A stretch of DNA of 64,000 nucleotides from Ktedonobacter racemifer DSM 44963 (lineage in GTDB: Bacteria; Chloroflexota; Ktedonobacteria; Ktedonobacterales; Ktedonobacteraceae), in NCBI RefSeq assembly GCF_000178855.1, contig NZ_ADVG01000003.1, positions 1,054,001 through 1,118,000 on the forward strand, written 5' to 3'. This document shows, one piece after another, positions 15,298 to 23,505 of this stretch (positions are counted from its first letter, which is position 1; each line of letters opens with the position of its first letter). Both the position numbers and the translations under genes were made by a program. The notes under the pieces were generated by a model. It saw only the letters and a program-made list of their open reading frames with translations, was not told where the DNA came from and ran no database searches.

Positions 15298-16248
15298 GTG
15301 GGAGCAATGAATCAGCTGGAAACAAAAAGCACGATATCGGCAGCTATTGAACTCCAGAACCTGGAGGTGAAATATGGCGGGCGCCCAGCAGTGAATGGGT
15401 TGAGCTTGACCGTTCCAGCAGGGGCAATCTTTGGCTTTCTCGGTCCCAATGGCGCAGGCAAGACGACGACGATCAAAACAATGCTGGGATTGCGCAAGCC
15501 GGATGGCGGCAGCGTGCGCGTGTTGGGCTATGACGCCGTCTCGCAAAGCCTGGAGGTGCGGGGTCGCGTGGGCTATATGAGCGAGGTCAACAGCCTGTAC
15601 GACTCCCTAACGATCCCGCAGCACTGCGCCTTCTGCCGCTCGGTCAGCAAGCAGTGGAATCAAGGGATGGTGGACCGCTACGTGAGTTTGTTCGGGCTAC
15701 CAACGAACCGCAAGGTTGGCAAATTTTCCAGGGGAATGAAATCGCAACTGGCGCTCAGCCTGGTGCTGGGCAGCAATCCTGATCTGCTGATTCTGGACGA
15801 GCCAACAGCGGGACTGGACCCGGTGGCACGCCACCAGGTTTTGAACCAGCTGGTGGCAGAGATTGCCGCCCAGGGCAAGACGATCTTTTTCTCTTCGCAT
15901 ATTCTCTCCGAGGTAGAAGCGGTAGCCGACTGGGTGGGCATTATCCGCGATGGGAAACTGATTGTGTGCGATGAATTAGACCATTTGAAGCAAACACAGA
16001 AGGTTTTGAAGCTGACCTACGTTGAACTCCCACCGGCAGCGGAAGTAACCACGCTGCGCGGCCTGCCGGGCGTAATGAGCCTGGAGCAGGAGGGGCGTAG
16101 CGTGCGATTGCTGACACATGGCAATGTGGAGTCCCTCTCGCAGACGATTCAGGCGCGGCCCCACGCGCTACGCGATGTGGACATCGTTGATCTTGATCTG
16201 GAAGATCTCTTCCTGACATACATGAAAGAGGAAAGCAATGGTCGTTAA
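15298..16248 (+). CDS. ABC transporter ATP-binding protein (YtrB-like)
   Basis: 316 aa. Walker A GPNGAGKTT, signature FSRGMKS (usually LSGG; the RGMK form is common in this subgroup), Walker B LLILDEPTAGLDP, H-loop SSHILSEVEA, and a C-terminal accessory region. The GTG at 15298 sits ten bases after AAAGGAG; an ATG three codons on is too far from it. The last 11 bp overlap the start of the permease gene, so the two are translationally coupled. Likely an exporter or a cell-envelope stress pump; cargo unknown. Confidence 0.9.
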   Translation: MGAMNQLETKSTISAAIELQNLEVKYGGRPAVNGLSLTVPAGAIFGFLGPNGAGKTTTIKTMLGLRKPDGGSVRVLGYDAVSQSLEVRGRVGYMSEVNSLYDSLTIPQHCAFCRSVSKQWNQGMVDRYVSLFGLPTNRKVGKFSRGMKSQLALSLVLGSNPDLLILDEPTAGLDPVARHQVLNQLVAEIAAQGKTIFFSSHILSEVEAVADWVGIIRDGKLIVCDELDHLKQTQKVLKLTYVELPPAAEVTTLRGLPGVMSLEQEGRSVRLLTHGNVESLSQTIQARPHALRDVDIVDLDLEDLFLTYMKEESNGR

Positions 16249-17008
16249 GGAGTTCATTGAGGCGCGCTGGAAGGCCATCATCGGCAGTGTGGTAGCGGTC
16301 ATGGCCGCTGCTGCACTGGCGAGTACGTACAACCTGATCAAAAATGGGCTGGCGGGTCAGTTGACTGGCGACGCAGCCCAGCAGATTCCTTCGCAATTGC
16401 AGGGCACAATTCAACAGCTTACCGGCAGCTATGATGGGTATGTCTGGTCACAGTGGTTCTCGAAGAATGGGCCAGATATCCTGGCGATTCTGGCGGCTGT
16501 GCTGGGGGCAAGCCTGATTGCCAGTGAAGTCAACAAAGGCACGATTTTCTTTCTGTTGAGCAAGCCGGTGAGTCGTGATCGTGTGCTGCTAACGAAATAT
16601 CTGGTCAGTGCGCTTATTCTGCTAGGGGTGTCACTGCTGAGCGGCATCGCAATTCTCGTCGCGGCGGCAATTGTGGGCCATCCGCAAAATGTGGGCGGAG
16701 TACTGATCTCGACGGTTCTGCTCTGGCTGGGGATGCTCTTTGTCCTGGGCCTGGCACTGCTTTTCTCGGTGCTGTTTCATGACGTGCTCCGTCCCCTGAT
16801 TTTTTCACTCTTGTTCACGCTGCTGCTGAGTATTCCGGGTCTCATTCCAAATGCCACGCTCAATGACTGGAGTCTGACTCTCTACTGGTCCAATTTTGCG
16901 GCCTATCAGGGCACGCTGTTCCCGCTGAAAGCGCTGCTTATCTGCCTGATCGCGGCTATTGTGCCCGTGGCACTGGCGATTCCACTATTTCGCAAGCAAG
17001 CGTATTAG
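16238..17008 (+). CDS. ABC-2 type permease subunit
   Basis: 256 aa with about six hydrophobic segments. SEVNKGTIFFLLSKPVSRDRVLLTKYLVSAL is the amphipathic coupling region typical of ABC-2 permeases (EIxxGTxxxLLskPVsR). A large extracellular loop of about 60 residues lies between helix 1 and helix 2. It overlaps the end of the ATPase gene by 11 bp. Confidence 0.88.
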   Translation: MVVKEFIEARWKAIIGSVVAVMAAAALASTYNLIKNGLAGQLTGDAAQQIPSQLQGTIQQLTGSYDGYVWSQWFSKNGPDILAILAAVLGASLIASEVNKGTIFFLLSKPVSRDRVLLTKYLVSALILLGVSLLSGIAILVAAAIVGHPQNVGGVLISTVLLWLGMLFVLGLALLFSVLFHDVLRPLIFSLLFTLLLSIPGLIPNATLNDWSLTLYWSNFAAYQGTLFPLKALLICLIAAIVPVALAIPLFRKQAY

Positions 17009-17111
17009 CAGAGTTGTGCGCCATTCACTTACAAACGCGCAAGAACACGCCGTTGCACACGACAGAGAAGGCAAGCATAATGTAATATTTGCCAATGAAG
17101 GAGAGAAAAAG

Positions 17112-18104
17112 ATGAATCAACACGCGTATGGAGAAAGCCTGGAAGTCAGCTGGCAGTTGGATAAGACGACGGTGGATGGCACACTGGTCAGACCCTCTGG
17201 CCCCGGACCTTTTCCTGCTGTCGTCATGGTGGCGGGCAGCGGCCCGACTGACCGCGATTGGAATTCCCCACTCCTGCCAGGAACCAATGGCAGCGCGCGT
17301 CTCCTTGCGGAGGCATTAGCACGGGCGGGCATCGCTTCACTGCGCTACGACAAGCGTGTGATTGGCCCCCATGCTCGCGAGAACATGGCATTGCTGATCG
17401 GCAAGGTGAGCATGCAGAGCCATGCCGACGAGCTTTCCGGAGCGGTACGCGTCATGACGAGCCAGGAGTACATCCATTCTGACCGAATCTTCGCGCTTGC
17501 CAACAGCGAAGGGACTCTTCACGCCCTGAACTACCAACTGCACAACCCTGAGATTCCTTTAGCGGGACTCGTCCTCATCGGCCCTCCTGGACGGCCCGTT
17601 GGCACGGTTGGGCGCTCCCAATTGGCCGCGCAGGCAGCTCGCGTCCCAAATGGAGATGCATTGCTGGCGCTTTACGATGCTGCCATCGCCCGCTTCCTGG
17701 CAGGAGAGCCCATCGTCCCAGATCCAGCACTGCCGGAGGGTGTCCAAATGCTGCTGAAGAGTCTGGAAACCCCGGCCAACCTGCCCTTTGCCCGTGAGCT
17801 CTGGACGGCTGATGCGGCTCCCCTGCTCGGGCAGGTGAATGTCCCAGTACTGGTCATCATCGGGAAGAAAGACCTCCAGGTAGACTGGCAGGCTGATGGT
17901 GAGAAGCTTGAGCAGGCTGCTGCAGGCAAGAAGGAAGTGACCTTTCTCTTCCCGGAAAACACCAATCACGTCCTCAAGCAAGAACTGCGGCCTCGGTCGG
18001 AGTTGGTACCTGTCGAGATAACGGAGAGCTATAATGGCCCCGATACCCGCCTGGACCCGCAGGCGCTGGCCAGCATTCAAGCGTGGCTGGCTGCTCACGC
18101 TTGA
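17112..18104 (+). CDS. Alpha/beta hydrolase with unusual nucleophile elbow
   Basis: 330 aa hydrolase of the serine-aminopeptidase/dienelactone type. Oxyanion region VVMVAGSGPTDRDWNSP near 37-53, nucleophile Ser132 in ALANSEGTLHA, acid Asp in IIGKKDLQVD, and His in ENTNHVLKQ. The elbow is A-N-S-E-G rather than G-x-S-x-G. The ATG at 17112 has AAGGAGAGAAAAAG upstream. It follows the ABC-2 permease by about 100 bp and probably belongs to the same transcript; perhaps it acts on an envelope or toxic ester. Substrate unknown. Confidence 0.82.
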   Translation: MNQHAYGESLEVSWQLDKTTVDGTLVRPSGPGPFPAVVMVAGSGPTDRDWNSPLLPGTNGSARLLAEALARAGIASLRYDKRVIGPHARENMALLIGKVSMQSHADELSGAVRVMTSQEYIHSDRIFALANSEGTLHALNYQLHNPEIPLAGLVLIGPPGRPVGTVGRSQLAAQAARVPNGDALLALYDAAIARFLAGEPIVPDPALPEGVQMLLKSLETPANLPFARELWTADAAPLLGQVNVPVLVIIGKKDLQVDWQADGEKLEQAAAGKKEVTFLFPENTNHVLKQELRPRSELVPVEITESYNGPDTRLDPQALASIQAWLAAHA

Positions 18105-18251
18105 GTAGATAGTGCGGATCGAAGAAGCGAAGCTCAGGCGTAAATGAGCATTCCCAGGTGAATACGCGAGCTCGCTTCAAGTTTTTTTGCACGCTGTTTT
18201 CACCTTTTTGTGCAGGACGCCTGCACACATCCATAACTAAAGGAAAAAGTC

Positions 18252-18575
18252 ATGCTCATTGTCACGACAGAAGGGATCGCCCAGCATCGGATTGTGGAAA
18301 CCAAAGGACAGGTCTTTGGCGTGGTGGTGCGCAGCCGGGGCCTGGGGGGGAACATCATGGCGGGTCTGCGCTCCCTTGGAGGCGGCGAGATCAAGGAATA
18401 CACCGCACTCCTGGAAGATGCGCGCCGGCACGCGATTGATCGCATGGTCCAAAACGCAACCGCTATGGGTGCGAATGCGGTTGTGCGGATGCAGTTTGAT
18501 TCTGCGGAGATTGGCAGCACGATGAGTGAAATCGTGGCCTACGGCACGGCAGTGGTGGTCGAGCCAGAGAGGTAG
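18252..18575 (+). CDS. YbjQ/UPF0145-like pentameric protein
   Basis: 107 aa covering the whole YbjQ_1 fold: MLIVTTEGIAQHRIVETKGQ, GVVVRSRGLGGNIMAGLRSLGGGEIKEYT, ARRHAIDRMVQNATAMGANAVVRMQFDS. The family forms pentamers and was once proposed to bind heavy metals; function is not settled. AAAGGAAAAAGTC precedes the ATG. The next gene begins 8 bp later. Confidence 0.9.
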   Translation: MLIVTTEGIAQHRIVETKGQVFGVVVRSRGLGGNIMAGLRSLGGGEIKEYTALLEDARRHAIDRMVQNATAMGANAVVRMQFDSAEIGSTMSEIVAYGTAVVVEPER

Positions 18576-18583
18576 GGAGCAGC

Positions 18584-18871
18584 ATGCTGCGGAGAGGGAT
18601 CATTGTGTATGGGTTGCTCTACTTGATTGGTGCAGCCGTATTGCTGTTCATTGTCCATGCGGCGCTCTGGCTGGTTTTGTATCTAGCAGTGAATGGCTTC
18701 ATTCTGATCTGCGCAATGCTCTTGGAGCGCCAAAGATACCGCACTCAGGTGGATCGAACGCAGGGGCATTGGCAGCCCACTGGCGAGCGTTTCATTGATC
18801 CAACCAGCAAGCGACGTATGGAAGTGTTCTACAATCCCGCAACCGGTGAGCGCGATTACAGAGAGACGTAG
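18584..18871 (+). CDS. Small two-helix membrane protein of unknown function
   Basis: 95 aa. Two predicted membrane helices (about 6-27 and 29-47) are followed by a basic soluble tail containing ERFIDPTSKRRMEVFYNPATGERDYRE, which looks like a short beta-rich, WW-like motif. The start overlaps GGGAGCAGC 9 bases after the YbjQ stop, so the two genes are cotranscribed. I do not recognise the family. Confidence 0.65.
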   Translation: MLRRGIIVYGLLYLIGAAVLLFIVHAALWLVLYLAVNGFILICAMLLERQRYRTQVDRTQGHWQPTGERFIDPTSKRRMEVFYNPATGERDYRET

Positions 18872-18876
18872 TTTGG

Positions 18877-18954
18877 TTCACAAGGTATGGGGGTATTGGG
18901 GCCATGGTTGGGCGAATGCCCAACCATGGCCCCAATACCCCCATACCCTGTGAA
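18877..18954 (+). terminator. 37-bp hairpin, one mismatch
   Basis: Arms 18877-18913 and 18918-18954 pair at all but one position (A/C) with a 4-base loop. Ends the GntR-ABC-hydrolase-YbjQ run. The apex is GGTTGGGC/GCCCAACC. Confidence 0.87.
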
Positions 18955-18985
18955 CGCCATAGGCGCGAAAAGTCTACTTACAGAT

Positions 18986-19014
18986 CTGGACAAATTGCAT
19001 CCAGGATATATAAT
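18986..19014 (+). promoter_or_regulatory. Rrf2 gene promoter with putative autoregulatory sites
   Basis: CTGGACAAATTG (18986-18997) occupies the -35 zone; ATCCAGGATA (18999-19008) runs into the -10 TATAAT (19009-19014). CTGGA and TCCAG form a 5-bp dyad across nine bases. Both words occur again upstream of the AhpD-like gene at 6.3 kb. Confidence 0.6.
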
Positions 19015-19052
19015 GTCTGATTATGACCGCTACATGAGAAAAGGATGCATAT

Positions 19053-19559
19053 ATGAAGCTAAGCGAAGGGGTTGAGTGGGGACTGCACTGCACCAGCGTG
19101 CTAGCAAGCCTGCCGACAAAGGCCACCCTGCCAACAAAGGCCCTGGCCGAATATCACGGCGTCTCGGAGACCTACCTTTCCAAGCATCTTCAGGCCCTTA
19201 CCAGGGGAGGCATTATTGAATCGGTGCCGGGTCCCAGAGGAGGCTACCGCCTGGCACGCCCAGCCACCGAGATTACCCTGCTGGATGTCGTCGAGGCCAT
19301 CGACGGGCCAGAGCCAGCCTTCCGCTGTACAGAGATTCGCCAGCAGGGTCCCTGCGCCATAGAATCGTCCGCCTATCACCTCCCCTGCACCATCCATGTA
19401 GCCATGGCACGGGCCGAAAAACTCTGGCGCAACGAGCTACGCGCACAAACCATCGCCGATATTGTGGCGCAACTAGACGATAGAGTTCCTCAACGCGTGC
19501 AACACCTGGCGGAGAAGTGGCTCTCAGAGCACGTGCGTACAGCCAGCGAAAAAGCCTGA
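19053..19559 (+). CDS. Rrf2-family regulator with three conserved-type cysteines
   Basis: 168 aa. An N-terminal winged helix (KALAEYHGVSETYLSKHLQALTRGGII, then GPRGGYRLARP) is followed by a dimerisation helix. Cys92, Cys101 and Cys112 (FRCTEIRQQGPC, then HLPC) have the spacing of the Fe-S ligands of NsrR/IscR/RsrR-type members, so it may sense NO, redox state or Fe-S supply. AAAAGGATGCAT precedes the ATG. Autoregulation and control of the distant AhpD-like gene are suggested by shared promoter words. Confidence 0.92.
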   Translation: MKLSEGVEWGLHCTSVLASLPTKATLPTKALAEYHGVSETYLSKHLQALTRGGIIESVPGPRGGYRLARPATEITLLDVVEAIDGPEPAFRCTEIRQQGPCAIESSAYHLPCTIHVAMARAEKLWRNELRAQTIADIVAQLDDRVPQRVQHLAEKWLSEHVRTASEKA

Positions 19560-19807
19560 CCCACGATTTTCCCGCCTACATATCGCATGCATATACCCAA
19601 ATGTCTCATCATGTACTTTTGTGTATCTGTTTACCTGCTTAATCAGCCTGAAAAGCCCGCTTAGCCTCTTTCTTTCGCCTCCAAATCTCGCAAAAGCTTC
19701 AATTCATCAATAATCTTCGTTCATTCGTTCGTTATATACCACAAGGGAAGCTATAAACTGGTTTTGCAGAAGCAGTGTATCGATTAGCAGAAAGGCAAAA
19801 GGAAGAC

Positions 19808-20377
19808 GTGCATAAGCAAGGAAAGCAAGTCTCAGACCATAGTCAGTACACGCTGACCACTGAACTTGAGACCGAACACCTGGTACTGCGCCGCCCCACG
19901 CAGCAGGATGGCGAGGTGCTATTTCAACGCTGGCTTGCGGATGAACTTCATCAACCATCGGGAGACGTGCTCACACAGGAGGAGACGCATCAGTGCATCG
20001 CTAACGTACTAAGCCATTGGGACCAGTACGACTTCGGCTGCTGGAGCGTCTTCGAGCGTGGTAAACACCAACCAGCGGGGCTCTGTGGTCTGACCCGTAC
20101 CCAGGACGAGATAGAGCTGACATATTCGCTCACCTCAGAGTATTGGGAGCACGACTTCGCCACAGAGGCCACGACCGCCTGCCTGGCTTATGGTTTCCGC
20201 GTTCTGGGGATTGAACGTATCATCGCCCACACCCATGAGGAGAATCCGGCGCTGGAGCGGGCCCTGGCACAAACGCTTGCGAAACTAGGGATGCATCAGC
20301 GAGAACATGGCGAGACCCAGCATGTCTACGAAATCACCCGCGCTGAATGGACCTGCCAGCACCTCATACCAGCCTGA
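19808..20377 (+). CDS. GNAT N-acetyltransferase, RimJ/RimL-like
   Basis: About 189 aa (from GTG 19808, which has AAAAGGA four bases upstream; an in-frame GTG at 19775 is the alternative). TEHLVLRRPTQQDGEVLFQRW is the typical start of the Acetyltransf_3 domain, and EYWEHDFATEATTACLAYGFRVLGIERIIAHTHEENPALER is the acetyl-CoA site followed by strand 5. Acceptor not predictable. Stands alone and is closed by a hairpin. Confidence 0.85.
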   Translation: MHKQGKQVSDHSQYTLTTELETEHLVLRRPTQQDGEVLFQRWLADELHQPSGDVLTQEETHQCIANVLSHWDQYDFGCWSVFERGKHQPAGLCGLTRTQDEIELTYSLTSEYWEHDFATEATTACLAYGFRVLGIERIIAHTHEENPALERALAQTLAKLGMHQREHGETQHVYEITRAEWTCQHLIPA

Positions 20378-20399
20378 GCCACATAGCCTGATAATATTA

Positions 20400-20455
20400 C
20401 CTGAGAAAAATACTGGACCCGCCGCGAATGCGACGGGTCCAGTATTTTTCTCAGG
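20400..20455. terminator. Bidirectional 22-bp perfect hairpin
   Basis: Arms 20400-20421 and 20434-20455, loop of 12. A5 and T5 runs in the stem allow termination from both sides. Between converging GNAT and L,D-transpeptidase genes. Confidence 0.87.
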
Positions 20456-20459
20456 TGGC

Positions 20460-22196
20460 CTAATACATCAAAATTGAGGTGTTATAACTGGTGTGATCAT
20501 AGATCCAGGCAGCCTGGTCAGTTGGCATATTGACACAACCATGCGTCCCATAATTGGCGCTGGAATTGCCACTGGAGTCGCGGTGGAAATACTGCGTCCC
20601 CGGGCCGTAGTCGTTGCGCCACCAGGAGTCGTGCAGGAAGTATCCACCCTCGTGATACATGATCGCGTAGTTGATGGGCGTATCCGCGTAGTAGTAGGGC
20701 GACCCCTTAGGATAAGGTGACTTAAAGACAGTCTTAGTCTTGCGCCACATCACCGACCAGAGTCCCGGTACTGCGGGCAGTTCTGGGCGACCCGCCGTAA
20801 TCTGGAAGGACCTGACCACGACGCCGTTCTCATACAGGCGCAGGGCCTGCTCAGCGAACGAGACGACGATCACCTGTGTTCCCATTAGTTTATAGTGCTG
20901 GAGTAGTTGGATATCTGTAGCGTGCGACTGGGTATAGGGCGTCTTGTCGTTGAAGTCGGTCTCAAACATTTGCAGGTGGAAGACCTCATTCTCGACATCT
21001 GTCAGGACCTGCTGGTAATCCGCCAGCGTTGAGGCGGTGCTCAACTCACGATCCAGGTCCTCGCCGATGCCCTTGGTCATATACCCCATATCCGGCCAGT
21101 AATCCTTGCCATCATATGGGTTGTGATAGACATGCGCGCCACCCCAGTTCGCGACCTCCTGGTGGAACTGCTTGATCTCGTAGGAGGCCTTGCCCATCGT
21201 CAGGTCTTTCTGCATCCCCTGTAGATCGCTGTTATAGACCTTGGCAAAGGCCAGGTAGTCCTGAAGATTTTTGACGCTATCCCCTTTTGTATGCAGATCA
21301 CCGGAGACCTTCTGGTACTGCGTGTTATCAACACCATAGGTCTTAAGCTGCTGCACCTGGGCATCATACTGGTCGACCTTGTTTTTGACCAGTTGCGGGA
21401 TCAATTTCTGGAAGCTTCCCGCCGCCTGCTCAGTCTGCTTATCAATATTCTTCTCGATCTGGGTCAGTTCCTGCGACTTCAGCGCTTTCGAGATCTCGCT
21501 GTAATTGCCATCATACTGCTTCTGGAGCGTACTTGAGTCCTGCTTACTCTCCTTCATCAGATCAATGATATCCTTGAGCGTCTGAAGTTTCTGAAGCGTG
21601 GTAGGCATCTGGTTCAGCGTCACCAGCGCCTCTTTCGCATTGGCGCTGATCGCGAGATAATCCTTGGGATACTGCGCCTTCTGCTCCTGGCTCATATTCT
21701 GCTGATAAAATTTTGTCAGCGTATCCAGAGGGAAGTTCTGTTTTTGCTTGTTGGCGAGGCTGCTTTGCAGGTGATCGAGGTCGCTTACAGCCTGCTGGCG
21801 ATAGCGATCGGTCGAGGAGTCTATCAAGCCCTCGGTCTGAATCGAGAGTGCACCGTAACGCTGGGAGAGATTGCGATAGTAGTCATCAACGATACTGGCA
21901 TCAAAAAAGTTCCAGGGCGCAGAGGAAGACTGGAGGTCCTGCTGCTGTTTCTCAATCGGCTGCAATAGTGTGTCGGGCACGCCCACGCTCTGAGCATGAC
22001 TCAATGCCTGCTCAAAAGACTTTTGTTGCTGCTGCGCATCCTGTTGCAGATGAGCGTCACCTCCACATGCCGTAAGCAGCCCCGACAACATGCTCATACA
22101 GAGAAGGAAGAGAAGTGAGAAGCGCACCCTTTTGCTCGGCCCTTGTGTATGCCTGCGACGATCTCGCGTACTTATAGAAGGCTGGCTGACACCCAT
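20460..22196 (-). CDS. Lipoprotein L,D-transpeptidase with long coiled-coil region
   Basis: 578 aa, exported and lipid-anchored. ATG 22196 has AAAAGGA ten bases upstream and yields a basic stretch, a hydrophobic core and the lipobox LLTAC (Cys44); an upstream ATG at 22238 lacks a site. Residues about 50-380 are Gln/Lys/Leu-rich helices, probably coiled coil. The C-terminal YkuD domain contains the H...GTHGCVNMP motif with catalytic Cys554. It would cross-link peptidoglycan or attach proteins to it from the outer face of the membrane. The long stalk could let it span the wall. Confidence 0.9.
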   Translation of the reverse strand: MGVSQPSISTRDRRRHTQGPSKRVRFSLLFLLCMSMLSGLLTACGGDAHLQQDAQQQQKSFEQALSHAQSVGVPDTLLQPIEKQQQDLQSSSAPWNFFDASIVDDYYRNLSQRYGALSIQTEGLIDSSTDRYRQQAVSDLDHLQSSLANKQKQNFPLDTLTKFYQQNMSQEQKAQYPKDYLAISANAKEALVTLNQMPTTLQKLQTLKDIIDLMKESKQDSSTLQKQYDGNYSEISKALKSQELTQIEKNIDKQTEQAAGSFQKLIPQLVKNKVDQYDAQVQQLKTYGVDNTQYQKVSGDLHTKGDSVKNLQDYLAFAKVYNSDLQGMQKDLTMGKASYEIKQFHQEVANWGGAHVYHNPYDGKDYWPDMGYMTKGIGEDLDRELSTASTLADYQQVLTDVENEVFHLQMFETDFNDKTPYTQSHATDIQLLQHYKLMGTQVIVVSFAEQALRLYENGVVVRSFQITAGRPELPAVPGLWSVMWRKTKTVFKSPYPKGSPYYYADTPINYAIMYHEGGYFLHDSWWRNDYGPGTQYFHRDSSGNSSANYGTHGCVNMPTDQAAWIYDHTSYNTSILMY

Positions 22197-22437
22197 AGCG
22201 AAGTAGTCCTTTTCAACATCCGCTTCACAATTAACCATATGTTTCCCTACACGCGGATATATGAGAATAAATTCAATTTGCTACACACGTACACAATATA
22301 TAGAAAGCTATTCAAACGTAATGATACACCTTTTTTGTGATCAACAATACACGGCTAACAGGCATTTACCATGGCTTCAGAAGCGGCTTAATAAACTTGT
22401 CTGCTTGCCAAATAGTGCTTACGGTGTATCCCCAAAA

Positions 22438-22508
22438 AATCCTACAGCCCCGACCAATCCTACAGCCCCGACCAACGCTGCTAAAGCAGCGCAACCTTAG
22501 CAGCGTTG
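22438..22508. repeat. 18-bp tandem duplication plus 12-bp hairpin in an otherwise empty gap
   Basis: In the 22197-22699 gap, AATCCTACAGCCCCGACCAA occurs at 22438-22457 and again at 22456-22475 (period 18). It runs into a hairpin CAACGCTGCTAA (22473-22484) and TTAGCAGCGTTG (22497-22508). Otherwise this gap holds only the two divergent 5' regions. Confidence 0.75.
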
Positions 22509-22699
22509 TGCCATTGTAACATTCAAACTCGCTATTGTCCACGCATTTACACATAAGTATATATGGAAGAGCATGCTAATTTCTACATGTTAGTAAAGTT
22601 TTCGCCCATTCTCTTCCTCACACATCATATACCCTGTGTATGCTAGAGGTAGATATCCATGCATTGATATCAAAACTGACTGTAATAGGAGGTTTTTTG

Positions 22700-23221
22700 A
22701 TGTCTAGAAGCGCTTATCGTCTCGGCTTCCAACTCACAATGGCACTACTATTGCTGCTGCCCTTCCTGTTTACAGGGTGTAAAGTAGGCACACGCGAGGA
22801 TGTGACCAGCAATAGCAATACCGCGAAAAGCAGCACTTCAAACAACAATACATCCTTTCCTGCGGCCAATCCGCTCTTACCCATCAAAACGACCCATCTC
22901 ACCCTGACTGGTAAGTCCAGCACAGTCCTCACCGATGCACGCGGCTTCGTGCTCTACTATTACACACCCGACACACTCAGCAAACCGGCCTGCACAGGTG
23001 GCTGCCTGAAGGCGTGGCCTCCCCTCCTGGTAGATAGCCAGCAGAAACAAATTAGCATGACCACCCTGCCAGGCCAGTTTAGCGTACAGAAGATCTCCGC
23101 TGGCAACCAGGTCGCCTACAATGGGCACCTCCTCTACACCTACATCAGCGACACCCATCCCGGCCAGGTGACCGGCAACGGCATCTATAGCTGGTACGCG
23201 GTCACCCCCGATTTAAAATAA
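22700..23221 (+). CDS. Lipoprotein with COG4315-type repeats
   Basis: 173 aa. ATG 22700 is preceded by ATAGGAGG; an upstream in-frame start lacks this. Lipobox LFTGC (Cys27), then a Ser/Asn-rich linker and two repeats of the secreted-repeat family: TDARGFVLYYYTPDTLSKPACTGGCLKAWPPLL and NGHLLYTYISDTHPGQVTGNG. The family has a conserved Y-x-(F/W/Y)-x-x-D motif and a Cys pair and is of unknown function, often near electron-transfer or stress genes. Confidence 0.85.
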   Translation: MSRSAYRLGFQLTMALLLLLPFLFTGCKVGTREDVTSNSNTAKSSTSNNNTSFPAANPLLPIKTTHLTLTGKSSTVLTDARGFVLYYYTPDTLSKPACTGGCLKAWPPLLVDSQQKQISMTTLPGQFSVQKISAGNQVAYNGHLLYTYISDTHPGQVTGNGIYSWYAVTPDLK

Positions 23222-23309
23222 CACCTATATAGGAGGGCAAGCAAGGCAGATGCTTGTGACAAATTTTGTCCGGACATCCAGAGGCCAGTAGGGACCCGGT
23301 TTACCGCGT

Positions 23310-23333
23310 CCACAGGCGATTAATCGCCTGTGG
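23310..23333. terminator. 24-bp perfect palindrome
   Basis: CCACAGGCGATT followed directly by its complement AATCGCCTGTGG, about 90 bp after the lipoprotein gene in the gap 23222-23505 between converging genes. A possible terminator or protein site. The same gap has GACAAATTTTGTC (23258-23270), a 6-1-6 dyad of unknown use. Confidence 0.55.
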
Positions 23334-23505
23334 GCGCAGCCCGAAAGATGCTGGAAACACATTTCACGTCACCAAGCGCTTGCCACATCGCAAAAAAAAT
23401 GGCTGCGCCGAACTGCCATAAATGGCGTTTGGACGCGCTAAAACTGGTCCCCTACCGAAGGGGAGCGCGTTCCTCAATTTCCCAGCAAAGTCATAAATCG
23501 AGCGC

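Noticed and set aside
23258..23270. GACAAATTTTGTC as a third site of the Rrf2 regulon
   Set aside because: It partly resembles the shared 12-mer, but lies between the 3' ends of converging genes where no promoter is expected.
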